Assembly (NCBI GenBank): GCA_964017065.1
Contig: OZ024789.1
Span: 11,757,669 to 11,821,668 of the forward strand
Length of the DNA: 64,000 nt
Reading direction: 5' to 3'
Source: Haliclona indistincta
Lineage: Eukaryota > Porifera > Demospongiae > Haplosclerida > Chalinidae
In this document: positions 1-9,813 of the stretch, in pieces
Numbering within the stretch: the stretch's first letter is position 1
How the letters are laid out: each line of letters opens with the position of its first letter
The notes under the pieces: generated by a model
The model's database searches: none
Told to the model about the DNA's origin: nothing
The model's input: only the letters and a program-made list of their open reading frames with translations
Made by a program: the position numbers and the translations under genes

Positions 1-498
1 GAATCTTGTTTTATATCACATTAATTTGAAAGCTCTACGCCAGTGTTTTTAAATGATCATTAATTTTTGTTTAGATCCTTCATTAGCAGTTTGTAGAGAA
101 GTAATATACTTTTACAAATTTTTAAGTTTAAAGGAGCTTGATACCAATCACACAATGTGCAGAAACTCATGCATCAAATGATTATGGACCCATCGGCAGA
201 AGTGTATATATCGCTGGTTTAGAGAATTCTACGTCTTCACGATTGTACTTTTCTACAATAGCATCTCCACAGATTTCTGTACATGGCAGTGAATTGTTTT
301 ATGCACTGAGCACAGGTATAGCTATAATTTATACATGACTATGTAAGTCACTGCTCTGCGTGCACTTTGTCAAAAAATATCATTTATTTATTCCCTGCTT
401 TCAATTTGATCACATTAATTTTCTCTCAATAATCTCACTTCGGTGGCTCTCTAGATACATAGCTGCTCAGTAGGCAAAATATGTAAAGTCTTAAATAT

Positions 499-743
499 TC
501 ATGATTGCAATAATTTTTTTCCAAGATTGTATATCCACTGGAATATAAGCAGTCCCACATTTCCATCTGAGATTTTAGGTGTTACAGCAGTAAGCATAGA
601 TGAGACTATATAATTTATCTCATTCTTCTTTCCTAAGTTGAAAGCTGAAGTGTCGATCAACAAAGAATCATCGCATACTTTTAAACCAGACATTCCAGAT
701 CAGGATCAAGTAAACTTTTCCCAATGAAGTTGGTGACCTCCAT
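499..743 (-). pseudogene. Relic of a divergent deaminase-cluster gene (N-terminal part only)
   Basis: Reading from an ATG at 743 the frame gives MEVTNFIGKSLLDPDL and soon stops; a second frame continues with KVCDDSLLIDTSAFNL and then PKISDGNVGLLIF. The last block resembles the N-terminal LSDGNGGLLVQG strand of the deaminases in this window. The first ~40 residues match no family I know, but recur at 17815-18029. An ATGACTCAGC element lies about 135 bp upstream, as in the other cluster genes. No catalytic HxE or PCxxC follows, so it cannot encode a deaminase. Membership of the family is inferred from one short block and the shared upstream element. Confidence 0.4.
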
Positions 744-863
744 AATGACACTGCAGTGTCTAAAGATCAGCAACAGAAGTGGCGCTCAAGACAACTAAGT
801 GTCAACCAGTGCTGCTTTTAACATACCTCGCAGTACTTGAGAGCTATGTGCATGTTTCAAAAC

Positions 864-887
864 TGAGTCACCTGACATGACTCAGCT
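864..887. promoter_or_regulatory. Paired TGAGTCA and ATGACTCAGC sites
   Basis: TGAGTCA (864-870) and ATGACTCAGCT (877-887) lie 120-145 bp upstream of the relic start at 743. The second site is the same ATGACTCAGC-type motif found upstream of most deaminase genes here. It matches the known NF-E2/Nrf-Maf and AP-1 bZIP consensus; binding is inferred. Confidence 0.45.
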
Positions 888-1336
888 TTCCATAAAAGGA
901 AGTATATTAGAGTGTGCGTGATTGTGACCAAAGGAATAGCATCAGCATATTTACTTAAACAAAGTTATGAGCACATAGTTGATTAGTTTGGGCTGGCAGC
1001 AGTCAACTGTTCAATTGTCTTTTTGCTTCGCTCATGCATTCAGTTCATATTAGGTACTCTACTGTGTACAGACTTCAAGCAGTGATGACTGTTTAGTTAG
1101 CTTGCTTAGTCATTAAAAATTTACATGACACTTTCAGCATCTGCATTGGAGAGACTTCTGAGCATGTTACACTATGTTTAGCTATTATAGTTACATGTGA
1201 ACGATATAAAACTATTGAGAATAGTCATATTAATACTCTACTAACGCTGACATATTTCTACTCTACTCTCTACTAACATGTTTTTAAAATGCAAGAGTAT
1301 TATTTTGTACTAACTGCACTAGTCTACATAAAAAAT

Positions 1337-2176
1337 TTATGACTTTCTAATCTTTGAGGAACTGCCTGCTGACTCTTCCTTATCTTCATCATCACTTTCA
1401 TTTCTGCATGTATTAATAACTTTTTATCAGTCAAATTAAGCAGCTTACCTTTCATCTGTTTGCTGTTCAACTGGAAGAGGTCGTTTTAGATGTGCTCTTC
1501 TCTGAACATCATCTAGTACTTCATCCTCCCAAGCTTCTTCAATGAGCTTATGAGTTTCCTCGTCACGCTCAGAGAGAGCAACTCTGGTTTTTTCATATGC
1601 TTGCTGTAGTTCATATTTTAGGTGTTGATTGGGAGCTTGTTCCAGTAAGTATTCATACATTTTTTCAGTCTCCCACTTTTGTAATTTGAAGCCATTTTCA
1701 ATGAGCTGCTCGTAACCCTCTTGACCATCAGATTTCCTATATGGGTATTTATGAACCCAGGAGAAGTGTATCACTGGTTTAGGCAATGATCCATCTTTGT
1801 ATCTTTCAACCAAAGCTTTTGCGCACTTATCTGTACAAGGTGAGTAGCTTATTCCAATGCTGTGTATTGTGCACAAGCACTCTGGAGACATGGCTATAAA
1901 TTTCTCCTCTGCATGAGTACCCTTGTCAGAAACAAGCACTTCTCCCACAATCACACCTTTATTGTCCTCTTGATACAAAGCTGTCACCCAAGGAAGATAA
2001 TATGGATATTTGCTAGGGTCTGTGAAAGTACCAGGTCCATATTTTTCTAAGATGCTCCTAATGCTTCCTTTAACTAGTGGTTCTCTATTCCTATCATGGA
2101 GTTCAGCTCCAGTGAACATAGCACAGACTAATTTCTCCCATTTTTCTCTTTCAAGTTGAGGTGTTGCCATTGACAA
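1337..2176 (-). CDS. Intracellular-type AID/APOBEC-like deaminase, intact (two exons)
   Basis: Exon 1 is 2176-1449 and exon 2 is 1403-1337. The donor GAAAG|GTAAGC and the acceptor before AATGAAAGTG keep the frame and add an acidic tail (NESDDEDKEES...). The zinc/catalytic motif is H88-A-E90, then S112-P113-C114-x3-C118, followed by VIHFSWVHKYP and the GFKLQKW strand, the order and spacing of the AID/APOBEC fold. There is no signal peptide, so it should act in the cytosol or nucleus. A basic patch (RRAHLKRPLP) near residues 226-236 could be a nuclear signal. Expected chemistry is zinc-dependent C-to-U/dC-to-dU deamination of a polynucleotide; the substrate is unknown. Its promoter has been separated from the conserved upstream region by the retrotransposon at 2348-6795. 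Confidence 0.8.
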
Positions 2177-2352
2177 TCAACTTACATGTAGCTCACTTAA
2201 TCCAATGACTTTGTAAGTAAGACGCTTCGGCACATACACGAGACTAAGCTTCAACAGAAACTGATGTGCTGTAGCTACTATAGCTATACGTACTTGTAAA
2301 GCACTTACACTAATACTAGTAAGGACAAGTGCTTGCTTTAATAAGCTATGGC

Positions 2353-2598
2353 TGTGGTGACTCTGTTAATGTGACTCTGTTATTTGTGTTGATTAGTTGT
2401 GTTTTGTAATATCTCTCATGAGAACAGTCTTTGTGTTAATTTATGTCTAATGTGTAGAATGCTGACTGTCTGTCTGTCTGTTCATTTCACACTGTTCTCC
2501 CTATTTAAGCCCTGGTAGTTTTTGTACATTTTTAGTTCAGTTCTTGGTTTGTACTTGCATTGTTGAGTTAATACAAATATTTTAAGTACGATATCACA
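2353..2598 (+). repeat. 5' LTR of the Ty3/Gypsy element
   Basis: The 246-bp repeat matches 6545-6790 throughout by eye. It contains a (ctgt) run near 2467-2482 and a possible TATA-like 'ctatttaag' around 2501-2509, the likely promoter region. Confidence 0.95.
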
Positions 2599-2628
2599 TT
2601 TGGCGACGAGAGTAAAGAACTCACAGCT

Positions 2629-5600
2629 ATGGCTGCAGTTTATGGAAAGCTACAGGAATTTCAACCTGAATCAGAGTCAATCAAGGCCTACCTGGAAAGA
2701 GTGACACTGTACTTCAAGGCTAATACCATCGATGACGACAAGAAAGTACCAATACTACTGAGTTCCATAGGATCATCGACGTACGCCACTCTTAGTGATC
2801 TCCTCGCACCAGATACCCCAGGAACTAAGTCCTTCGAAGAAATTTCAACAAAGTTGAATGACCATTTTCTGCCCAAAAGATCGACCATAGCAGAGAGATT
2901 TCAATTCCACAAGCGAAATCAAGAAGTAGGCGAAAGTGTAGCCGAGTACGACGCCGCGCTGAGGAAGTTGGCAGTCAACTGCAAATTTGGCACCGTGCTA
3001 CAGGAGACGCTACGTGATCGTTTTGTGTGTGGTCTACGACACGAAGCTATCCAACGCCGACTACTGTCTGAAACAGCATTAACGTACGCCAAGGCAATTG
3101 AGACAGCCAGAGCTATGGAAGCTGCTGACCAAGACACCCGAGCCTTCAAAAGACCAGACTTATCAGTGCACAAGCTGAGTAAAGGTCGTTTTCAGAAGAG
3201 CAAACCGCAGACAAGCACTACCAAGCACAATCGTGATCAGCAACAACCTTGCTACAGATGTGGACGCTCAAACCATGGTTCAAGCGAGTGCAAATTTAAA
3301 GATGCTCAATGCCACGCCTGCGGAAAGACAGGACACATTGCATCGGTTTGCCGCTCAAAGGCCTCCTCCGTTTCCAAGAAACAAAAGTCGAAGACGCACC
3401 TCGTACAGAATGCTGAACAGTCTTCAGAGGAGAGCAGTGATGAAGGTTTCAAAATACACAACCTGGTCAAGCGATCACCTGACCCTATAGTAGTCCAGTT
3501 GCAACTCAACGGAAAATTTCTCGACATGGAAGTCGACACTGGAGCAGCTCTATCAGTGATATCCGAAGCAACTAGACGTGACGTATTCCCCAATGACACA
3601 TTGCATCCTTCCAATCTGATCCTCAAGACATACACTAACGAACGAATGGAAGTTACTGGTACTCTCAACATGCGAGTCAGATATGGAAATCAGAAACAGA
3701 AGCTAGTACTCGTAGTGGTCGCTGGTGATGGACCAAGTCTTCTGGGAAGAAATTGGCTCAAGTACCTACGCCTGGACTGGAGCAACATTTTTGCAGTACG
3801 TGCAGCAAGAATATCACTAGTGGACGACCTACTTGAGAAGCACAAACCACTATTCTCAGATGAACTGGGGAGTGTCAAGCCATTCACAGCCTCACTTCAA
3901 ATACAATCTGATGCTACCCCTCGCTTCTTCAAGCCAAGACCAGTACCTTATGCAATCAAAGAAGCAGTTAGCCAAGAAATCAGTCGTCTGGAGGAACAGG
4001 GGATCATCTCACCAGTCTCACATAGTCAATGGGCTGCCCCAATTGTAGTAGTTCCAAAGAAAGATGGACGTTTCAGACTCTGCGGAGACTACAAAGTAAC
4101 TGTGAACCAAGCGATGAATGTGGAAGAGTACCCTTTGCCGACACCTGAAGAATTATTCTCGACACTGTCTGGAGGAAAAATCTTCTCGAAATTGGATCTT
4201 TCTCAAGCTTACCTCCAAATCCCAGTGGATGAGTCATCAAAACCCTATCTGACAGTCAACACGCAGCGAGGACTCTACGTCTACAACCGTCTTCCATTTG
4301 GAGTCGCATCTGCACCTGCTATATTTCAGAGAATCATGGACACTGTGCTGCAAGGAATCGACGGAGTAGCATGCTACATTGACGACATCCTCGTTAGCAG
4401 TCCAGATGAAGAGAGCCACAGACGAAGTCTACAGGAAGTGTTCACTCGTCTTGAGAATCATGGGTTCCGACTCAAGAGAAGTAAGTGTGAATTTTTGTTG
4501 ACCAGTATTGAGTACTTGGGTCATAGAGTCGATGAGCATGGCATACACCCACTATCATCTAAGGTAGAAGCTATTGTGAATGCACCTGCCCCTGAGAATG
4601 TGCAACAGCTTCGGTCATTCTTAGGATTAGTGAATTACTATGGAAAGTTCATACCCAATCTAGCCTCCCGATTACATCCCTTGAATGCCTTACTTTCTGC
4701 TCGTCAGAAATGGAATTGGTCCAAAGAATGTACTAGAGCATTTGAAGATGTTAAAGAGCAAATTGTGTCAGCAGGTGTACTAACTCATTACAATCCTAAG
4801 CTTCCTATCACACTAGCAGCAGATGCTTCAGCATATGGTGTAGGAGCAGTGATTTCTCATGTGCTACCAGATGGTAGTGAACATCCCATAGCATTTGCCT
4901 CACGCACTCTGACCACTAGTGAACGCAACTACGCCCAGATTGAGAAAGAAGCTTTGTCTTTAATCTTTGGCATCAAGAAGTTCCACAGGTTTCTGTATGG
5001 ACGCAAGTTCCTCCTGATAACGGATCACAAACCGCTGGTGGCAATTCTGGGACCCAAGAAAGGGATACCGTCGTTGGCAGCAGCTCGACTGCAGCGATGG
5101 GCTGTGATTCTGTCAGCATACAACTATGACATCAAATACAAGTCCACTGATGATCATGGGAACGCTGATGGACTCTCACGGTTACCACTGCCACAAACAA
5201 GTCCTACTTGTGACACAAATAATGCTATCTCCACATTTAACATAGGTCAAGTTCAAGCTCTTCCTGTAACCTTTCAAGAGATCCAACAAGCAACTCGGCG
5301 AGACGCGTCACTGAGTAAAGTTTTGCAATACGTCCAACAAGGTTGGCCAGGACAAGTGGACAGAGAGCTACAGACCTTCTTCGACAGACAGACCGAACTG
5401 AGCACAGAGAATGATTGCCTATTGTGGGGAATAAGAGTTGTCGTTCCAGAGAGCCTTCAACGCAGAGTACTAGATTCTCTTCATGCCAATCACTCAGGTA
5501 TTACTCGAATGAAAGCCACTGCACGCAGTCATTTTTGGTGGAAAGGACTAGATGGAGACATCGAATCAATGGGAAAATCCTGTTACATGTGTCAGTCCAA

Positions 5601-6528
5601 TCAGTCTAGCCCAGCAGCAGCACCTCTTCATCCATGGATTTGGCCCGACGCACCATGGAGACGAATACACATTGATTTTGCGGGACCCTTCTTAGGACAC
5701 ATGTTCTTCGTAGTCGTGGATGCCCATTCAAAGTGGCCCGAAGTAGTAACAATGAAGTCAACAACTGCTGAGAAGACAATTGAAGTCATGAGAGCTCTGA
5801 TAGCACACCATGGAATTCCTGAACAAGTAGTATCAGACAACGGACCACAATTCACTTCAGATGAGTTCAAGCAATTTATGGAAAGGAATCGAATCAAGCA
5901 CATACTTTCCGCACCTTACCATCCTGCTTCCAATGGACTTGCAGAGAGGTTCATTCAGACTTTGAAACGAGCGCTGAAAGCCAGTGACAAATCGAAAAGA
6001 TCTATTCATCATCGTCTGGCAGAATTCTTGTTTGAATACAGAGCAACGCAACATAGCACTACAGGTGTATCACCAGCAGAGTTATTTCTGAAGCGCAAGC
6101 TAAGGACTCGTTTTGACTTGATGCATCCTGATCCCAAGAAGCAAGTGATGTCGAAACAAGCTAGTCAGAAACTTCACCACGACACTCATGTTAAGGCTCG
6201 TGCTTTTACACCTGGAACTCGTGTGTTAGCTAGACTCTATATTGGTTCTGACAAGTGGATACCTGGAATCGTTATACAGCAATTGGGTCCAGTAACCTAC
6301 ACTGTTCAGATCTCCAATGGACGAATCGTCAAGCGACATGTCAATCAACTTCAACCTCTTCATGGAAATCAAGAGTCATCGGACACAACTGAATCGGACA
6401 CTGTGTTAGACAATCAATGCTATCCTCCTGTTGAACCTGTCCCTGAACCACAAGTTCCAAACGAACCTGAACGTCGATATCCTCTGAGGAATCGCCATCC
6501 ACCTATTCGATTTCAACCTACTTCCTAA
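2629..6528 (+). CDS. Gag-Pol polyprotein of a Ty3/Gypsy retrotransposon, intact
   Basis: One 1299-residue frame with no gag-pol frameshift. In order: Gag (about 1-200); two CCHC zinc knuckles (about 208-242, C-x2-C-x4-H-x4-C each); aspartic protease with DTGA near residue 303; reverse transcriptase with YIDD at 583-586; RNase H with ADAS near 730 and TDHKP near 800; integrase with an HHCC zinc domain (about 951-990) and a catalytic D,D-x35-E core (IDFAGP, SDNGPQF near 1069, E in the AERFIQ block near 1105). It makes virus-like particles and cDNA and inserts it. All signature residues are present, so it may be active. The retroelement frame is unrelated in origin to the surrounding deaminase cluster. 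Confidence 0.96.
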   Translation: MAAVYGKLQEFQPESESIKAYLERVTLYFKANTIDDDKKVPILLSSIGSSTYATLSDLLAPDTPGTKSFEEISTKLNDHFLPKRSTIAERFQFHKRNQEVGESVAEYDAALRKLAVNCKFGTVLQETLRDRFVCGLRHEAIQRRLLSETALTYAKAIETARAMEAADQDTRAFKRPDLSVHKLSKGRFQKSKPQTSTTKHNRDQQQPCYRCGRSNHGSSECKFKDAQCHACGKTGHIASVCRSKASSVSKKQKSKTHLVQNAEQSSEESSDEGFKIHNLVKRSPDPIVVQLQLNGKFLDMEVDTGAALSVISEATRRDVFPNDTLHPSNLILKTYTNERMEVTGTLNMRVRYGNQKQKLVLVVVAGDGPSLLGRNWLKYLRLDWSNIFAVRAARISLVDDLLEKHKPLFSDELGSVKPFTASLQIQSDATPRFFKPRPVPYAIKEAVSQEISRLEEQGIISPVSHSQWAAPIVVVPKKDGRFRLCGDYKVTVNQAMNVEEYPLPTPEELFSTLSGGKIFSKLDLSQAYLQIPVDESSKPYLTVNTQRGLYVYNRLPFGVASAPAIFQRIMDTVLQGIDGVACYIDDILVSSPDEESHRRSLQEVFTRLENHGFRLKRSKCEFLLTSIEYLGHRVDEHGIHPLSSKVEAIVNAPAPENVQQLRSFLGLVNYYGKFIPNLASRLHPLNALLSARQKWNWSKECTRAFEDVKEQIVSAGVLTHYNPKLPITLAADASAYGVGAVISHVLPDGSEHPIAFASRTLTTSERNYAQIEKEALSLIFGIKKFHRFLYGRKFLLITDHKPLVAILGPKKGIPSLAAARLQRWAVILSAYNYDIKYKSTDDHGNADGLSRLPLPQTSPTCDTNNAISTFNIGQVQALPVTFQEIQQATRRDASLSKVLQYVQQGWPGQVDRELQTFFDRQTELSTENDCLLWGIRVVVPESLQRRVLDSLHANHSGITRMKATARSHFWWKGLDGDIESMGKSCYMCQSNQSSPAAAPLHPWIWPDAPWRRIHIDFAGPFLGHMFFVVVDAHSKWPEVVTMKSTTAEKTIEVMRALIAHHGIPEQVVSDNGPQFTSDEFKQFMERNRIKHILSAPYHPASNGLAERFIQTLKRALKASDKSKRSIHHRLAEFLFEYRATQHSTTGVSPAELFLKRKLRTRFDLMHPDPKKQVMSKQASQKLHHDTHVKARAFTPGTRVLARLYIGSDKWIPGIVIQQLGPVTYTVQISNGRIVKRHVNQLQPLHGNQESSDTTESDTVLDNQCYPPVEPVPEPQVPNEPERRYPLRNRHPPIRFQPTS

Positions 6529-6544
6529 CTTAAGGGGAAGGAGA

Positions 6545-6790
6545 TGTGGTGACTCTGTTAATGTGACTCTGTTATTTGTGTTGATTAGTTGTGTTTTGTA
6601 ATATCTCTCATGAGAACAGTCTTTGTGTTAATTTATGTCTAATGTGTAGAATGCTGACTGTCTGTCTGTCTGTTCATTTCACACTGTTCTCCCTATTTAA
6701 GCCCTGGTAGTTTTTGTACATTTTTAGTTCAGTTCTTGGTTTGTACTTGCATTGTTGAGTTAATACAAATATTTTAAGTACGATATCACA
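6545..6790 (+). repeat. 3' LTR of the Ty3/Gypsy element
   Basis: A 246-bp copy of the 5' LTR with no difference seen on reading. It is preceded directly by the polypurine tract and followed by the atggc target duplication. Confidence 0.95.
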
Positions 6791-7166
6791 ATGGCAACTA
6801 TCAATGACTCTGCAAGTAGGATGTTTTTCATTAACTTCTCATAACAGTAATAATATATATTCATAACAATTCATATTTTTAGCACTACGTTGAATATGTT
6901 TATTTTAGCTGTGTCATGAGATCATTACTCATAAATGTTCTAAAAATACATTACAATTAAGTTTTTACAAAAATTAATTATTATCATGATTAACTGGATA
7001 TTAGACTGTTTTTTTTTAGTTTGAATCATTCATGAAAGTATGATCACAATTAAAAAAAGAATAATAATGCTTACAACAAGACAGAAATGATTGTATTAAC
7101 TGATTGATTATTCACACTGCAACTTCAACGAGTCTTTATAATATTTTTTAAACTCTTATGCTCTTG

Positions 7167-8475
7167 TCAGTTGAATCTTCCTTCATTTTTCTTCCTGGAA
7201 GCAATAATTTTAACTCAGTCGTACACAGCATCAATTCACTTACTTCATCTTGGATTTATGTAAGATACTGTTGGTTGTTACAACTGCTTGATAATCTTCA
7301 CACGTTTGCCTAATAGTCAATCTTAATGTCCCTCTCTTCTTCGTTATTTCAGGATCTTGAATACTCTTTCCCTAATGAACGAGAGTGATAGAATAAAGCA
7401 TTTTTGTGCGTTAGTGCATGCAATTGGCACTCACTTTGAAATATTTGTAACTGGACACCCACTGACCAAGTACATGTAGTAAAAATCCAAATAGCACTAC
7501 AACTGCTAGAAAATGATTAAAAGGCAGACTGCAGCAAGTCGAGGCTCGGCCAAAATACATGAATGAATTCGAAGATGCTGATGAAAATGGCTTCTTATTA
7601 CTTAAGCTACTGTAGCAGTTATAGCATGTTCCACCTCCTCCAGTCCCTCCAGTAGTTCCTCCAGTCCCTGGTCCATCGTCATCGTCTTCATCATTGTGTC
7701 TTGAATGATTTCCCCAGCCATACCAATATGCATATTCCTCTTCATCTTCATCAGTTTGATTTCTATGATTTGGCTCACTTACTGAATCAATCAATTCCTG
7801 AGTCTTTTTGTCACGTTCGGAAAGAGCGTCATGTGTGTTATGGTATGCTTCCAGCAGTTCTTCTTTCAGTTCATAGCTAGGAGAATGCTGAAGTAAGTAA
7901 AGTAATAGTTGCTCTGTTTCCCAAACTTTCACTTTGAATCCATGCTTAATGAGATATCTGATATAATGAAGACTAATGTTTGATCTTGGATATTCATGGA
8001 CCCAGCAGATGTATATTATTGGTCTTGTAGAATAACTGCAAAAGTTAATAATTGTAACCGCACAATCGTAACATGGTGAGAAGCTTGTCACAATGTTGTG
8101 TACATCATGATGATCTTTCAATAGAATATTGCGGATAATTTTTTTCTCAGCATGCGAATCAGAACCACTAAAAGACGCATGCTTGATACTACTGTCATGA
8201 GAAGACTCGGCATACGATGCTGTTAGACTAGGAAAGTATCGATATGTAGGATCTTGTTGAATGTGCTCCTCCATTAGCCAATCACTGCTGTGATTAGATA
8301 GAATTTCTAATATCTCTCCTTGAATCAGTAACTGTCCATTACTATCTGACAATATTGCTCCAGTGAAGAAGGCACTCACTAGATTTTTCCACTCTCTTTC
8401 TTCAAGTTGATGAGCAGGTATGCATGCAACCAGCAAAAGAACCACTGCACAACAGGCTATTTTCGAAACATGCAT
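7167..8475 (-). CDS. Membrane-anchored AID/APOBEC-like deaminase, intact (three exons)
   Basis: Exons 8475-7435, 7371-7244 and 7194-7167 join in frame at GT-AG sites. Residues 1-22 form a signal peptide (CAVVLLLVAC core). The deaminase core has H108-A-E110, x23, P134-C135-x2-C138, then IYICWVHEYP and GFKVKVWET. An acidic stretch (DEDEEEYAYWYGW...DEDDDD) and a Gly/Cys/Ser-rich stalk follow. A hydrophobic helix (about 320-338) comes next, and then a basic tail ending KKKNEGRFN. Predicted topology: deaminase outside the cell or in the lumen of the secretory pathway, tail in the cytosol. The intron donor CAAA|GTGAGT lies just after the helix, so translation of exon 1 alone gives a false short end. 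A small repeat-protein gene lies about 600 bp upstream. The near-identical paralogue is 24349-25674. Confidence 0.82.
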
Positions 8476-8636
8476 ACTAATGATAGTTCAGCCGTTATTA
8501 TACCAATCAAACCGCCACTTTCTAGTGAACTGTTTTCAGAGAAGAAAGCTACTGCATCCAACTGTATGTCAGGTAATACTGATGAACTACACTGTACTGG
8601 TATCACTGAGGGGAATACCCTCAAAAGTGACTCAGC

Positions 8637-8647
8637 AAACAAGGTCA
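8637..8647. promoter_or_regulatory. GTGACTCAGCA element upstream of the membrane deaminase
   Basis: It lies 162 bp before the start at 8475, in a block (ggaataccctcaaa) conserved before every membrane-type gene. It matches the NF-E2/Nrf-Maf/AP-1 consensus. Confidence 0.5.
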
Positions 8648-9070
8648 ATTATTTCCAAAGCATTGTAATGATATTCATTCTTCTTGAAACGAATGAATAA
8701 TAATAAGCTACCGGAAGCAATAATTACACTATTATAACCGGGCTTATTCTTGGAGACAAATTTCGTTGTTAAGATACTCCACCTTATAGTATTTTACTGT
8801 AGACACCCATTATGCTATCATCCTTGCATAGTCAACCTGAAGTGTGTTTATCTCAAATCACATGGAAGATTCCATTCATTCCAGCTGCCTGTCTATAAAT
8901 CGATATCTGTAGTCCCATGACACACCCCTATTTTACACTCCTAAACTCAATTATTAAGTGCAATTTTTAGCAGCAAACAAGTATACACAAGCAGCAATCT
9001 ATTCTACAACAGTATAACAGCTTCAGCTATCCGGTATAGGCAATCCATGTGTTCATCACCGAACAATCGA

Positions 9071-9385
9071 TCATTTTTTCGGCTTTGAGCCGCCTCCAAA
9101 TTCAGAGTTATTTGGATTCAGCTGGTCAGAGTGGTTGTCCAGATCAGCTTTTGTCCCAGCACCACGATACTTACTAGAGCCTCCTTTGTACTCAGGATGT
9201 TCCGGGTTGAGCTGGTTAGCATGGTTGTCTCGATTAGCTTGTGCCCCAGTACCTTGTGCCCCAGTACCTTGTGCCCCAGTGCCTTGAGCGCCAGAAACTT
9301 GAGCCCCAGCACCTTGTGCCCCAGTACCTTGAGCCCCTGCACCTTGTGCCCCAGTACCTTGTGCCCCAGTACCTTGATCAGACAT
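9071..9385 (-). CDS. Small repeat protein (two DNHxxQLNP units, expanded GTGAQ N-terminus)
   Basis: Family not recognised. The 104-residue product starts MSDQ, has nine GTGAQ-type pentapeptides, then two units around DNHANQLNPEHPEYKGG and DNHSDQLNPNNSEFGGG, ending SKPKK. I chose the start at 9385 because all complete copies share MSD[QR] there and a splice-acceptor-like tract (cctcacag) ends two bases before the ATG, so a non-coding first exon is likely. No signal peptide, no membrane segment, very hydrophilic. Homologues at 13217, 26251, 59429 and 63937 each sit upstream of a membrane deaminase, which suggests a functional link or co-duplication. Confidence 0.7.
   Translation of the reverse strand: MSDQGTGAQGTGAQGAGAQGTGAQGAGAQVSGAQGTGAQGTGAQGTGAQANRDNHANQLNPEHPEYKGGSSKYRGAGTKADLDNHSDQLNPNNSEFGGGSKPKK
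9231..9380 (-). repeat. 15-bp coding minisatellite (GTGAQ pentapeptides)
   Basis: About nine to ten copies of a 15-bp unit (accttgtgccccagt on the plus strand) encode GTGAQ, GAGAQ and VSGAQ. The paralogue at 26251 has a single unit, so the tract expanded after duplication. Confidence 0.85.
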
Positions 9386-9813
9386 TGCTGTGAGGATCAG
9401 AATTTCGGTCAACTTATAAAACAAAATTTTCAAAGAATACAGTATGAGCAGTTATGTTTACTGACTCTGGTTTTATATGGTTGCCGAGAAGCATGGATGG
9501 TGTGACTCTATAATGATAGTTATTCATCACCGTGGGTATCACAGGAAGTATTGAATATGCAGGAAGTAACTTAATCCAACTTCCACAGTAGTATTCACGA
9601 CAGAGAAATTGACACTTCCCAGCTATTATGACTGCAGGTGCATAGCCAGGCCCACCCCAATAATACTGTAATCTACAAAAACTGATTATGAGATTATGGG
9701 GTAAACCTGTAGACTCAGCTGAAATTGATAGATACAATTACCAATCTTTGAATTCTATAGTACAAATTGACCACTTATTCAGACTATTTTCAATGCTCAT
9801 TCAGTAGTCCCCC

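Larger units (their letters stand above)
2348..6795 (+). mobile_element. Full-length Ty3/Gypsy LTR retrotransposon with 5-bp target duplication
   Basis: Two 246-bp LTRs (2353-2598 and 6545-6790), which appear identical by eye, start TGTGG and end TCACA and flank one long open frame. The target duplication is atggc (2348-2352 and 6791-6795). The paralogous locus at about 23985 reads straight through 'aagctatggcaactatc', an empty site that confirms both the target duplication and the element ends. A primer-binding-like stretch (tggcgacgag) follows the 5' LTR, and a purine tract (aggggaaggaga) precedes the 3' LTR. Matching LTRs plus an intact frame mean a recent insertion, younger than the duplication of this block. 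There is no envelope gene. Confidence 0.97.

Noticed and set aside
2599..2620. Assigning the tRNA primer of the Gypsy element
   Set aside because: A primer-site-like tggcgacgag is present but I cannot match it to a tRNA with confidence.
9131..9505. Plus-strand Cys/Ser/Pro-rich repeat ORF
   Set aside because: Antisense shadow of the GTGAQ-coding minisatellite.
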